A stretch of 64,000 nt of DNA, taken from positions 1-64,000 of IMG/VR virus record IMGVR_UViG_3300046007_002820; one strand, written 5' to 3'. Position 1 is the stretch's first letter. Every line of letters begins with the position of its first letter. The translations under genes and the position numbers were made by a program. The notes under the pieces are model-generated. The model was not told the origin of the DNA. It was given only the letters and a program-made list of their open reading frames with translations, and searched no databases. Source of the stretch: a virus. Shown one piece after another: positions 7,931 to 15,512 of this stretch.

Positions 7931-9373
7931 ATGACGACAACAATCGGCAATAGAAAAATTCTTGATCTGAAGCGCTGGGAGTTTTGTACTCCTTCGCCTG
8001 TAGCAACCGCTGCGGCCATGTGTGTCATTTCGTCTAGGCACGCCCGCCGCCGCCAGCTGTTCATGACTTCTGCCACAGTTCATTATCTATATGATCCAAA
8101 TGAAGACGGATGGATTCAAATTCCTTCCGGGGCATTTGGTGGTACATTCGGTGCAGGAACCTGTGGCGTAGCCACTGCTGTCGGGCCGAGCGGAACTGCG
8201 ACTGCAGGAACGACTACGACTCTAACAACGAACTTGACCATTCAGCGAGATTTGCGCGGATATTCAATTCATATCACATCTGGACCAGGTGCTGGTGATA
8301 CCCGAACAATCGCATCGAACACTATCGGAGCGAACGCCGTAATCACTGTGACTTCGGCATTCAGCGGAACGATCACATCGTCAAGCACTTATAGATTGCT
8401 GACGCCTCGTTGGTATGTGCTGAACGCAGTTGGTGCCTCTGGTACGACCACGACGGCTCTTTTCAGATTTTACGATTTTGCTCTAAACACTTGGACAAAC
8501 GCTGAAACTGGCGCTACGGACGGTGTTGCTCCTGCTGCTGTTATCGGAACCGATGGACGATTGATTTCTACACCATCTTGGTTGGACAGTGGATATAAAG
8601 CATTCGGCGGAGGAACAGCAACGTCGGCCACTGGAACCACATTATCCGATTCCGGGAAATCTTGGACTGCTTCACAATGGATCAACTATCAAGTCCGAAT
8701 CGTCAGTGGAACTGGTGCTGGGCAAATTAGAACTATTACTGCCAATACCGGAACGCAGTTGACTGTTGCGACGTGGACTATCAACCCAGATGCGACGTCA
8801 GTCTACACTATCGAAGGTAACGACGATTTCATTTACTACATGGGATCTAACGCAGTTACATTGTATCGTTATTCGATAAGTGGTGGAACTTGGACTACTC
8901 TATCTCCTGGTGTAGCTCGTGCAGCGGCTCCGTCTACCGGAATGTCCGCGCATTGGGTTTGGGATGCTGAAGACCCTGCCTGGACTAACGAATCGGCTAT
9001 TCTAAATGGTCGTTACATTTACAGTTTCCGAGGTGGTGGTTCAACCGTTCTGGATCGTTACGATATTGCTGCGAATACTTGGACGAACGCCATTCCATAC
9101 GCGCCCGCGACGGAAACATTCACGACCGGAACATCGTATTGCTATCATGGAAGTTATCTTTATATTCAAAAAGAAGCCACAGGAAGATGGTTTAGATACA
9201 ATTTCGTGACTTCTGAAATGGATCCATGGAATACCATGATGTATACTCAGGGTGCTGCGGTCTTAGGAGACAAAGCCTGGGATGTGCTGTATACAGACGG
9301 AGCTACTGAAATAGTATATATCTATTGTCTACTGAATACTTCCACGGTTCTGCTCCGTCAAATGGTAATCTAG
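7931..9373 (+). CDS. Kelch/propeller-like putative adhesin
   Basis: 480 residues. Repeated units of the form (W/Y).Y(D/N)...NTWTN(A/L)..., with Gly/Thr-rich loops, fit a beta-propeller or Kelch-like fold; examples fall near residues 175, 295 and 385. GAGxxRTI elements near residues 120 and 265 look like an inserted beta domain repeated twice. Such proteins in this context usually bind surface sugars. No catalytic residues are apparent. The ATG is 3 bp after the previous stop. Confidence 0.5.
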   Translation: MTTTIGNRKILDLKRWEFCTPSPVATAAAMCVISSRHARRRQLFMTSATVHYLYDPNEDGWIQIPSGAFGGTFGAGTCGVATAVGPSGTATAGTTTTLTTNLTIQRDLRGYSIHITSGPGAGDTRTIASNTIGANAVITVTSAFSGTITSSSTYRLLTPRWYVLNAVGASGTTTTALFRFYDFALNTWTNAETGATDGVAPAAVIGTDGRLISTPSWLDSGYKAFGGGTATSATGTTLSDSGKSWTASQWINYQVRIVSGTGAGQIRTITANTGTQLTVATWTINPDATSVYTIEGNDDFIYYMGSNAVTLYRYSISGGTWTTLSPGVARAAAPSTGMSAHWVWDAEDPAWTNESAILNGRYIYSFRGGGSTVLDRYDIAANTWTNAIPYAPATETFTTGTSYCYHGSYLYIQKEATGRWFRYNFVTSEMDPWNTMMYTQGAAVLGDKAWDVLYTDGATEIVYIYCLLNTSTVLLRQMVI

Positions 9374-9377
9374 TCCA

Positions 9378-10379
9378 ATGTTACTAACACTTCTACAGTC
9401 CGCAGCGGGCGGTGGGAGTGATGCGACCGCAAATCTTGATTTCGGTACGCTCTCGATTACCGGAAATCCGTTTACGACATCTGCGACTGCCAATTCTGAT
9501 CTTGGCGTCTCAGCATTATCGTTAGTCGGATTTGGACCTAGCGTAAATGCATCTTCTAATTCCGATCTTGGATCATCGGCGTTAAGTCTTACGCCACTCG
9601 CACCATCGGTAAATGCGTCTTCAAATTCCAATCTCGGAACTTCGACTCTATCTATCACACCACTCGCGCCAGCTGCGAATGCGAGTTCCAATTCCGATCT
9701 AGGATCGACTGCGTTAAGTGTTACGTCATTTGCGCCGTCTGTAAATGCATCTTCTAATTCAGATCTAGGAACTTCGACACTCATCATCGATGGTTCGCAA
9801 ATTTCTTCGAACGCAGGATCAAATTCGGTTCTGGGTTCGTCTACTCTGTCTATTACTGGTTTCGCAGCAAATACGTCGGCGAGTTCTAACTCGAATCTAG
9901 GAAATTCTGCTCTTACCATAGATGGTCTTGCAGCAAATACCTCAGCCAGTTCTAATTCCGATCTAGGATCGTCTGCTCTATCTATTACAGGATTTGCGCT
10001 TTCAGCGAACAGCAGTTCTAACTCTGATCTTGGCTCATCAGCTCTAGTAATATCTGGATTCCCAGTAAATACTGCAGCAAGCTCTAACTCTGATATTGGA
10101 TTCAGTAACCTATCGATGACTGGATACGCTCCGACCATCGTCGCTTCTTCAAACAGCAGCTTTGGTATCGGATCTATTCTGATCGATGGTAAAATTGTGA
10201 CTGCGGGAGTTTCAGTCAGTAGTGATCTTGGACTGGGTAATCTAATCATTTCCGGATATGCTCCAGAAGTTACTGATGGCACTATTTTTGTTCGACTTGG
10301 ATTAGGTTCGTTGTCTCTATCCGGTAAAGAAATGCATCCTGGAGCATACAAGTCTCGTAGATTCGTAATGGTAGGCTAA
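9378..10379 (+). CDS. Fibre-like protein of 14 x 22-residue repeats
   Basis: 333 residues. After about 18 residues the protein is 14 copies of a 22-residue unit, consensus ASSNSDLGSSALSITGFAPS. The constant Leu-Gly and alternating hydrophobics (A-L-x-I) fit one coil of a beta-solenoid. The last three units diverge and the C-terminus becomes basic (YKSRRFVMVG), perhaps an anchor. No homologue is recognised. A rod or fibre displayed on the virion is the simplest reading from its neighbours. Confidence 0.6.
   Translation: MLLTLLQSAAGGGSDATANLDFGTLSITGNPFTTSATANSDLGVSALSLVGFGPSVNASSNSDLGSSALSLTPLAPSVNASSNSNLGTSTLSITPLAPAANASSNSDLGSTALSVTSFAPSVNASSNSDLGTSTLIIDGSQISSNAGSNSVLGSSTLSITGFAANTSASSNSNLGNSALTIDGLAANTSASSNSDLGSSALSITGFALSANSSSNSDLGSSALVISGFPVNTAASSNSDIGFSNLSMTGYAPTIVASSNSSFGIGSILIDGKIVTAGVSVSSDLGLGNLIISGYAPEVTDGTIFVRLGLGSLSLSGKEMHPGAYKSRRFVMVG
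9432..10329 (+). repeat. 66-bp tandem coding repeat, about 14 copies
   Basis: The period is 66 bp (22 codons). The most constant DNA is around tctaattccgatctaggatc. Third-base differences are frequent, so copies are old enough to have drifted or are kept apart to limit recombination. Copy number could vary between isolates. Confidence 0.85.
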
Positions 10380-10387
10380 ATTACTTT

Positions 10388-10394
10388 CTAAATA
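10388..10394 (+). promoter_or_regulatory. Late promoter CTAAATA
   Basis: CTAAATAT lies in the only non-coding gap in this stretch, 39 bp before the ATG at 10433. A weak inverted repeat (TTACT/AGTAA) flanks it, but the ribosome site AAGAAGA further downstream does not appear masked here. Confidence 0.65.
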
Positions 10395-10432
10395 TATCAG
10401 TAATAAGCAACTAGAATAAGAAGAACCAAACA

Positions 10433-11302
10433 ATGGCACAAACTCTATGGGGTCGGGCAAACCTTTCAACGAATGCTCCAAAATTTGTTGTTCAAGGATC
10501 GACTTCCTCGTCGAATAATACGAACATTCCAACCGGAACTAAGACATTCGTCAACACGACTCCAAACATCTTCGTAAACAATCAGATTGTTACGACCTTC
10601 GGCGTCAATACTGCTTCAGCAACTTCCTTCGGTAAAGGTGTGTCTCCTGGATGGGTTTCGCGTAAACTCGGAACAGGTCCGGTAGCTTCTGTATCACTAG
10701 CTGCTGCGACTGCAACTGCGCCGAATCCTGCTGGCCTCGGGTTCTCGAATGGTAATATCATCACGTTCTCGAACGGAACGACTAACGCTGTTGCGACGAT
10801 TACTACAAATACTGTTGGTGCAATTACGTCATTCTCGCTCGTTGGTGGACGCGGATTCGTGAACGTTGCGACGACTGTGGTTGCTGTGACCAACTCGACT
10901 GGTGGAGCTGCTGCAGGTAACACTGCAATTGCTGCTGTATTCTTCGGCGCTGGTGCAACTCCTGGCGGAACGGGATATTCGAATACGAACCTCGTTCGCG
11001 TATCTAACGGAACGTCTAACGCCTCGGCGACTATTACGACTAATACGACTGGTGGAATTACTGCGTTCGCGATTACGACTCCTGGAACTGGATTCATCAA
11101 CGTAGCTGCTTCGGTTGTTGCAATCACGAACGCGACTGGTGGAGGTACTGGAGTCGGAACTGGTGCGAACGTCACGATTCAGATCGGTCCTCGTTACTCT
11201 TGGAGTCTTGGTGGCCGTGCTGGTCGAGTTGAACTCGAGAACCTGGTCGTGTTCCGCGGAAGTGGAACAAATATCACCGGCGCAAATACTCCGCTGACGT
11301 AA
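10433..11302 (+). CDS. Putative virion protein with duplicated beta module
   Basis: 289 residues. Two ~65-residue copies of a G(L/T)GYSN..(I/L)(I/V).(F/V)SNGT(T/S)NA.ATITTNT.G.IT(S/A)F module (around residues 95-160 and 180-245) are followed by a G-FV/IN-VA tail. The same Gly-Tyr-Ser-Asn element appears in the large minus-strand baseplate proteins. The N-terminus (AQTLWGRANLSTNAPKF) may be the attachment end. It has its own late promoter. Role not recognised beyond probable structural protein. Confidence 0.5.
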   Translation: MAQTLWGRANLSTNAPKFVVQGSTSSSNNTNIPTGTKTFVNTTPNIFVNNQIVTTFGVNTASATSFGKGVSPGWVSRKLGTGPVASVSLAAATATAPNPAGLGFSNGNIITFSNGTTNAVATITTNTVGAITSFSLVGGRGFVNVATTVVAVTNSTGGAAAGNTAIAAVFFGAGATPGGTGYSNTNLVRVSNGTSNASATITTNTTGGITAFAITTPGTGFINVAASVVAITNATGGGTGVGTGANVTIQIGPRYSWSLGGRAGRVELENLVVFRGSGTNITGANTPLT

Positions 11303-11602
11303 ATGAAATTCACTGAAATCAGAGACAGGGGCGATACAGCAAACTCTATAGCTGCTGATACGCTTCTGTCTGTTTGTGTGACTCCAAATACGAACCCGAC
11401 GTCAAAAGTCATCACAGGCGAGAACTTCGCGAATTCTTTCAACAAACCTGGAACGACTAATACACTTGTTCTGATGACTTCGTCGACTCCAGCGAATGCT
11501 GCGATTGTATGTCGCGGAGGAACAATCTTCTTCGACAACAACTACATTTATGTCGCGATCGCAAACAACGTCGTAAAACGCGCTGCTCTGAGCAGCTTCT
11601 AG
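11303..11602 (+). CDS. Hypothetical late protein
   Basis: 99 residues, ATG immediately after the preceding stop, suggesting coupled translation. Composition is mixed beta with Thr/Asn/Ser, resembling its neighbours; it ends NNVVKRAALSSF. No motif recognised. Its place between two virion-type genes suggests a structural accessory role. Confidence 0.5.
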   Translation: MKFTEIRDRGDTANSIAADTLLSVCVTPNTNPTSKVITGENFANSFNKPGTTNTLVLMTSSTPANAAIVCRGGTIFFDNNYIYVAIANNVVKRAALSSF

Positions 11603-11611
11603 GAGTAAATC

Positions 11612-12004
11612 ATGACCTTCTATTTTCCGAAAACATACGATCCTCGTGGTCAGAAGATTCTGAATGAATCAAATGCACACGGCGGACATTACAGTGTACC
11701 AGCTAACTATTCCGTAGAATATGACATGGATGATATGAGAAACAATCCAGGAAATCATGATGCCGTCAAACGACACGTATTCCAAAAAACTGGTGAATCT
11801 AAAGAAAAAGTAGTTCAAGGTGGTATAGGCGCGCATAGAAAAGCGTTCGCTTCGACAAGAAAAAAGGTCGGTACAGTTAGTAAACGCGGATGGAACAATT
11901 ACGTTGCTACACATCATCCGTCTAAAGAGAAACAAAAAGTTTCATCTCATTCAGACGGATTAAAATGGATTATAGATAAACACAATTCTCATTCTGATAC
12001 CTGA
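11612..12004 (+). CDS. Basic hypothetical protein
   Basis: 130 residues, strongly basic and His-rich (AFASTRKKVGTVSKRGWNNY; ATHHPSKEKQKVSSHSDG). It starts with a good ribosome site (AGGAG) overlapping the previous stop. The composition and an early ILNES segment recall the giant proteins at the start of the window, so it may belong to the same class of packaged, DNA-contacting proteins. No fold recognised. Confidence 0.5.
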   Translation: MTFYFPKTYDPRGQKILNESNAHGGHYSVPANYSVEYDMDDMRNNPGNHDAVKRHVFQKTGESKEKVVQGGIGAHRKAFASTRKKVGTVSKRGWNNYVATHHPSKEKQKVSSHSDGLKWIIDKHNSHSDT

Positions 12005-12028
12005 ATCTAGAATCTTCTAAATCATTGT

Positions 12029-12430
12029 ATGAGTTCAAAAGATAGTCTTCATTCAGATTCGTTCATAGTATATGCAGCGAAAAATTACACGAATCCTGAT
12101 TCTATATCAGATGAAGAATTCTTTGATGATCTAAAGCGTATCAAATATATCAAGCGTCTATTCAGACTCTATGAAGAAACCGGAGAGCTCAAAGAGCGTC
12201 TCATTCTGAATCATCTTCTAGTGTTCTATAACGTGTTCGGTCTAGTTCCGGCGAATCGTATGTTGTTCTTCAGACTCGATTCCAAATACTATCCATATCT
12301 CAAAACCTTTCTGGATTTTCTTGGATATCTACCAAATCGTATAGAAAACATTGGTTTGCCTCCGAAATCTCTAAATATGTGTGAAATAGAACCAGATATC
12401 ACGATTATGCAAAGGCTCAAGAGTATATGA
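12029..12430 (+). CDS. Conserved T4-superfamily late protein (DUF7207-like)
   Basis: 133 residues, mostly helical. The core KYIKRLFRLYEETGELKERL followed by LNHLL.FYNVFG and R.LFF resembles a small protein widely conserved among marine and alphaproteobacterial T4-like phages. Its function is not established. The stop overlaps the ATG of the next gene by 4 bp. The match is from memory of the family pattern; the DUF number should be treated as tentative. Confidence 0.5.
   Translation: MSSKDSLHSDSFIVYAAKNYTNPDSISDEEFFDDLKRIKYIKRLFRLYEETGELKERLILNHLLVFYNVFGLVPANRMLFFRLDSKYYPYLKTFLDFLGYLPNRIENIGLPPKSLNMCEIEPDITIMQRLKSI
12371..12377 (+). promoter_or_regulatory. Possible internal late promoter CTAAATA
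   Basis: CTAAATATG inside the end of the preceding gene, 49 bp before the ATG at 12427. The spacing suits a late promoter for the KOW gene and lysis cassette, but it overlaps coding sequence and could be chance. Confidence 0.35.
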
Positions 12431-12891
12431 AATCATTCAAGAAAATCTCTAATGAACCTTATACTCCGAAGGTCGGCGACCGTGTTCGCATTCGGCGCGG
12501 CGATTACAAAGGTACGCGCGGGAAAGTCACCGAAGTTCATCCGGGTAGGCATGCGACAGTGGATAATGGATTCGGTGGAATTCGTTACCATCACGACGAT
12601 TTGAAACGAATCGACGAAGACCTTCACGAAATGTCTCACGAGAAGCTTCGCCAATACCGTGATGCTGCTCATAAAGATTACATCGACAAGATGAATACCA
12701 ATCGTTCGAAATCTATCAAGAGAGCGGTGTTCAAGCAGAAGGCTGATATCCGTCTGGTTGGTGAAGACGCAGCAGTTCCTACGAACGCTGTCGGATCAGG
12801 GAATATCGCTGGAGCAAATCAAGATCCTCCGGGTAAGAAATTCACTAAATTAAAGGTAGTGAGGCGTCAGCTTCCTAAATCTGGAGTTTAG
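12427..12891 (+). CDS. KOW-domain protein
   Basis: 154 residues. Residues ~14-60 (YTPKVGDRVRIRRGDYKGTR, then GKV..V, later V..GFGG) form a KOW element like those that bind nucleic acid or ribosomal partners. A following segment, DLHEMSHEKLRQYRDAA, is a diverged copy of the NELSKATLGRY motif of the giant protein at 3351-6128. The C-terminus PTNAVGSGNIAGANQDPPG is a recurrent tail in T4-like phage head-region proteins. It overlaps the previous stop by 4 bp. Confidence 0.6.
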   Translation: MKSFKKISNEPYTPKVGDRVRIRRGDYKGTRGKVTEVHPGRHATVDNGFGGIRYHHDDLKRIDEDLHEMSHEKLRQYRDAAHKDYIDKMNTNRSKSIKRAVFKQKADIRLVGEDAAVPTNAVGSGNIAGANQDPPGKKFTKLKVVRRQLPKSGV

Positions 12892-12895
12892 TTAA

Positions 12896-13435
12896 TTGCC
12901 CGTCCTAATGTTTCTAAGGAATCTTCCCTGGTTGAATATTCTCCCATGGGTTCTTGGTGTAGTTGCCGTAGTCGGATCTTATTGGTATGCGTACGATAAA
13001 GGATTCGACAAGGGTGATGATCGAGCGACTCAAAGAATCGCTGCCTACGAAAAGCAGATCAAAGATAAAGGCGCGAAGATCGAGAATGGAGTATTCAAGA
13101 TCAACGAAACAGTTCGCACCGAATACAAAACCAAGACTCAGAAAATCTACGTCGAGCGCGATGTCAATCGTGGGCTTGCTCAGAATGTCGTAAAGAGTAA
13201 CGGCAACCTCGCCGCTGGTTGGGTATATGTTCACAATCTAGCGGCTCAAGGTGGAGTCGGCGACGTGAAGAAAGCTGCCGATGCGACCGATTCTCAAGTC
13301 TCCACAAAGAAGGCTCTGGAAGCTATCACTGAAAATTACGCTGTTTGCAAAGCCGAAGTTGCGAAACTTCAGCAGTGGCAATCTTGGTATCAACAGGCTG
13401 AAATCACAGTCAAAGCAGTGAATGGAACGAAATAA
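12896..13435 (+). CDS. Rz: i-spanin (Rz-like)
   Basis: 179 residues. One N-terminal transmembrane helix (about residues 9-27, ILPWVLGVVAVVGSYWYAY) is followed by a long charged, coiled-coil-prone periplasmic part, the form of an Rz inner-membrane spanin that joins an outer-membrane lipoprotein to fuse the envelope membranes at lysis. The start is TTG, supported by GGAG at 12883-12886; the in-frame ATG at 12908 has no ribosome site. The next gene, overlapping by one base, is the matching Rz1 lipoprotein. Confidence 0.8.
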   Translation: MPVLMFLRNLPWLNILPWVLGVVAVVGSYWYAYDKGFDKGDDRATQRIAAYEKQIKDKGAKIENGVFKINETVRTEYKTKTQKIYVERDVNRGLAQNVVKSNGNLAAGWVYVHNLAAQGGVGDVKKAADATDSQVSTKKALEAITENYAVCKAEVAKLQQWQSWYQQAEITVKAVNGTK

Positions 13436-13644
13436 TGAGAAACTTCATTATCGCCGTAGTTGTTCTAATCGTTTGTATTTTCCTTCTTGCGGGTTGCGGA
13501 ACTCTAGGCAAACGCGACCCTAAGATCGTTTATATGCTTCCGGAGATTCCTGCGGAGTTGAAAGTTCCACCTCAACCACTCAAGCCAATTCTACCTTACA
13601 CGACCGAATTGGGAGTAGTTCCAGACGTTCCGGAGACGAAATAA
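13435..13644 (+). CDS. Rz1: o-spanin (Rz1-like lipoprotein)
   Basis: 69 residues. A lipoprotein signal (hydrophobic residues 4-18 ending LLAGC, the lipobox with Cys at position 21) precedes a proline-rich mature part, as expected of Rz1. Start overlaps the Rz stop (TAATG). Together the pair should span the periplasm. Here Rz1 follows Rz end to end and is not nested inside it as in lambda. Confidence 0.85.
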   Translation: MRNFIIAVVVLIVCIFLLAGCGTLGKRDPKIVYMLPEIPAELKVPPQPLKPILPYTTELGVVPDVPETK

Positions 13645-14127
13645 ATGCCTACAGACAGCCCTGCTGGCCATGAACGCCGCATCGCAGTTTTAGAAAGTCA
13701 ATCGGGAACTCATGAAAAGCATCTTGATCGTCATGATACCGCGATCGAGAAATTGGCTGAAATATCTACACAGTTGAAAGAAATCGTGAAACATCAGGCT
13801 GATGAGACTGATAAACTTCATCAGGAAAAGATCAATTTGTGGGAAGAACTGGAAAAGCGTCGAGAAATTATCGATGCTCACAGGCAAACTGCTCAACAAG
13901 AAATATCGACGTTGAATACCGCATTCACAACTTCCATCACGAATTTACAAACGACTTTCAACAATTCCATTACTGACATCAAGAAGGAATTCAATGATTC
14001 AGTCGGATCGCTCCAGAAAAAGATTATGGACTTAGACCGCTACAAATGGATCATCATCGGCGCAGGTGTTGTGCTTCTATGGCTGTCAGACCATTGGGAA
14101 GTAGTTCAGACATTATTCACGCGGTGA
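13645..14127 (+). CDS. Coiled-coil protein with C-terminal membrane anchor; holin candidate
   Basis: 160 residues. A long coiled coil (about residues 10-130) ends in one transmembrane helix (about 135-155, KWIIIGAGVVLLWLSDHW). This topology resembles XhlA-like membrane-lysis proteins and fits the position directly after Rz/Rz1. Alternatives are an antiholin or a membrane-tethered regulator. No endolysin gene adjoins the cassette in this window. Confidence 0.5.
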   Translation: MPTDSPAGHERRIAVLESQSGTHEKHLDRHDTAIEKLAEISTQLKEIVKHQADETDKLHQEKINLWEELEKRREIIDAHRQTAQQEISTLNTAFTTSITNLQTTFNNSITDIKKEFNDSVGSLQKKIMDLDRYKWIIIGAGVVLLWLSDHWEVVQTLFTR

Positions 14128-14133
14128 TTTCGA

Positions 14134-14379
14134 ATGTCATTCCGAGATTGGATGATCAACATACTGATCGCGATAGATCAGTTCTTCAACGCATTATTTC
14201 GCGGTGATCCTGACGAGACATTGTCGTCTCGTGGTGGTAAAGCTCTCCTGAGAATTCAGAACGGTAATCGTCAACCAGGCGATTGGAAATGGGAGATCAT
14301 GTGCGCAGCACTGCACATCTTCGACAAACACCACTGCATCAAAGAGAACATATTAGAACGCGACGAAGGAAAATTTTGA
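14134..14379 (+). CDS. Conserved small phage protein near lysis genes
   Basis: 81 residues. An N-terminal amphipathic/hydrophobic helix (MINILIAIDQFFNALF) is followed by the signature GDPDETLSSRGGKA and a His/Cys-rich end (HIFDKHHCIKENI). The GxPDETLSxR pattern is familiar from many phages, often beside lysis genes, but without assigned function. Start 6 bp after the previous stop. Confidence 0.55.
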   Translation: MSFRDWMINILIAIDQFFNALFRGDPDETLSSRGGKALLRIQNGNRQPGDWKWEIMCAALHIFDKHHCIKENILERDEGKF

Positions 14380-14407
14380 TTTTCATTTGATGAAATTGAG
14401 GTATAAT
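14380..14407 (+). promoter_or_regulatory. Early sigma70-like promoter
   Basis: TTTTCA (14380-14385), 16-nt spacer, TATAAT (14402-14407). It begins the early region right after the lysis genes and drives the gene at 14441. Confidence 0.75.
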
Positions 14408-14440
14408 GAAATTCTAAGGTAATCAACCGGAAGTTTCATA

Positions 14441-14677
14441 ATGTCTCAAATTCATATGCTGATGGGTCGCAAGTCTTCGGACGAGGGATATTGGGAATGG
14501 AATGTTCGTCCATATTTCAGCAAACATGCTGCCCAAGATGCTGCCGATTATCTCAACCATGTTCTCGAAGACTCCGATTTCGTGAAAGTGATGAAAAGGA
14601 TAAAGGACGAAAAGCTGGATGACAACTGCGACTATCTTCCGGATTCATACTATGTCGAGACCTACGACGTCGTTTAA
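14441..14677 (+). CDS. Small early protein, unknown
   Basis: 78 residues, acidic, with W-E-W-N and several aromatic residues; likely a small globular alpha/beta protein. It sits between two early promoters, so it is probably expressed alone soon after infection. No family recognised. Confidence 0.55.
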   Translation: MSQIHMLMGRKSSDEGYWEWNVRPYFSKHAAQDAADYLNHVLEDSDFVKVMKRIKDEKLDDNCDYLPDSYYVETYDVV

Positions 14678-14685
14678 CTAATCGC

Positions 14686-14717
14686 TTTACTTCTTCGGTA
14701 ATTTGACGTAATATAAT
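14686..14717 (+). promoter_or_regulatory. Early sigma70-like promoter
   Basis: TTTACT (14686-14691) with either TAATAT at 17-nt spacing (14709-14714) or the better TATAAT at 20-nt (14712-14717). A strong ribosome site (AAGGAGG) follows. Confidence 0.7.
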
Positions 14718-14746
14718 CATATCAGGTGATCAAGGAGGTTTTTATC

Positions 14747-15136
14747 ATGGCTATTGTGCTCGAACCTAATCATCGCGCTAACGTCGATGCGGTTCTGAAT
14801 AAGACCGAGCATTTCGTCGCTTATGACCCGCTGATCGTTCCTCATGCCATTACTCGTCATCAGCCGAAGTTCATGACGGCTGCTCTCGAATGGGTTATCT
14901 TTACCAATAACGAAATTCAGCGCGATATGGTTCACTGGACCAAGGTCACCGAATATCGTCATAAGAACGCCTACCGTTCAATCCAGCCTCGTGTTGTTGG
15001 TGTGATGGCTGCGGATTATACCTACTATAAGGCTAATCAATATGCGTATGGGAATTTCATGGGGGCCATCGTTGCTTTCGATCCTGGCAATGATTCTCGT
15101 GGATATCACACTGTTCTAACTGTGGATTCGAACTAG
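14747..15136 (+). CDS. Early protein, unknown
   Basis: 129 residues from the ATG at 14747, which has AAGGAGG upstream at ideal distance; an in-frame GTG at 14726 lies before that site and is not used. The protein has several Tyr/His-rich stretches (VVGVMAADYTYYKANQYAYG) and no membrane segment. No family recognised. The strong promoter and ribosome site imply high early expression, typical of host-takeover proteins, though that is inference. Confidence 0.6.
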   Translation: MAIVLEPNHRANVDAVLNKTEHFVAYDPLIVPHAITRHQPKFMTAALEWVIFTNNEIQRDMVHWTKVTEYRHKNAYRSIQPRVVGVMAADYTYYKANQYAYGNFMGAIVAFDPGNDSRGYHTVLTVDSN

Positions 15137-15147
15137 GACGTAGAAAG

Positions 15148-15375
15148 ATTCGATATCTAACCGACGGAAAACGTCATCTGATTTGTGTTCCCTATTCAGT
15201 GGCGAACCTTCATCGGATGGCCGAGGATCTAAATATCTCTAGAGTGTGGTTTGATTCTAATCCGAAACATCCTCACTACGACATTCCTGTTCGTCGAAAG
15301 GTCGAGATAGAGTCTCAATGTGGATTGATTTCGAGCAAAGAACTCGTGAAAATAATTCACGAAAGTCTAAAATAG
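15148..15375 (+). CDS. DUF4031-type small protein with non-standard start
   Basis: A 75-codon frame beginning RYLTDGKRHLICVPYSV, then LHRMAEDL.I...WF, HPHYDIP.RR and a KEL..II end, closely matching the phage DUF4031 family. No ATG, GTG or TTG occurs between the upstream in-frame stop at 15091-15093 and the conserved region. ATT at 15148, preceded by TAGGA at 15134, gives a start matching the family N-terminus. Alternatives are re-initiation after the gene ending at 15136, or a frameshift from it. Family function is unknown. Coding is certain from conservation; the start is not. Confidence 0.65.
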   Translation: MRYLTDGKRHLICVPYSVANLHRMAEDLNISRVWFDSNPKHPHYDIPVRRKVEIESQCGLISSKELVKIIHESLK

Positions 15376-15378
15376 TGC

Positions 15379-15407
15379 TTTACTTCATTCTAGAAGTAAG
15401 GTATAAT
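15379..15407 (+). promoter_or_regulatory. Early/middle sigma70-like promoter for primase operon
   Basis: TTTACT (15379-15384), exact 17-nt spacer, TATAAT (15402-15407), overlapping the region just after the DUF4031-type gene. Confidence 0.8.
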
Positions 15408-15512
15408 TCGAACTTGTTCGTTCAAGGCTCTCCTTGAACCTGTTCAGATTTCATGTGATACTCTGTTCTGAATGATGTTCAGTTCAGTTTCTCACTACGT
15501 TCGAAACGAAAA
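15408..15512 (+). other. Structured mRNA leader of the primase gene
   Basis: About 100 nt separate the -10 box from the primase ATG. It contains a perfect 8-bp hairpin, GTTCAAGG (15420-15427) / CCTTGAAC (15432-15439), with a 4-nt loop, then GTTCAG/CTGAAT-type complementary segments. No Shine-Dalgarno is evident before the ATG at 15513. A control role in translation or RNA stability is possible. Confidence 0.45.

Noticed and set aside
9329-10351. 340-codon minus-strand frame and 66-bp periodicity considered as a gene or CRISPR-like array
   Set aside because: The periodicity is explained by 22-residue repeats in the plus-strand protein; there are no unique spacers between constant repeats, and the antisense frame simply mirrors the repeats.
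10582-11175. 197-codon minus-strand frame
   Set aside because: Shadow of the duplicated Thr/Asn-rich plus-strand gene; no start signal and low-complexity Val/Pro/Ala content.
15091-15150. Programmed -1 frameshift joining the 14747 gene to the DUF4031-type frame
   Set aside because: No slippery heptamer or clear downstream pseudoknot in the overlap, and the upstream protein is not related to DUF4031; a non-standard start is simpler.
15229-15235. CTAAATA box on the plus strand
   Set aside because: It lies in the middle of the DUF4031-type coding sequence and the next gene has its own sigma70-like promoter; likely codon chance (GAT CTA AAT ATC).
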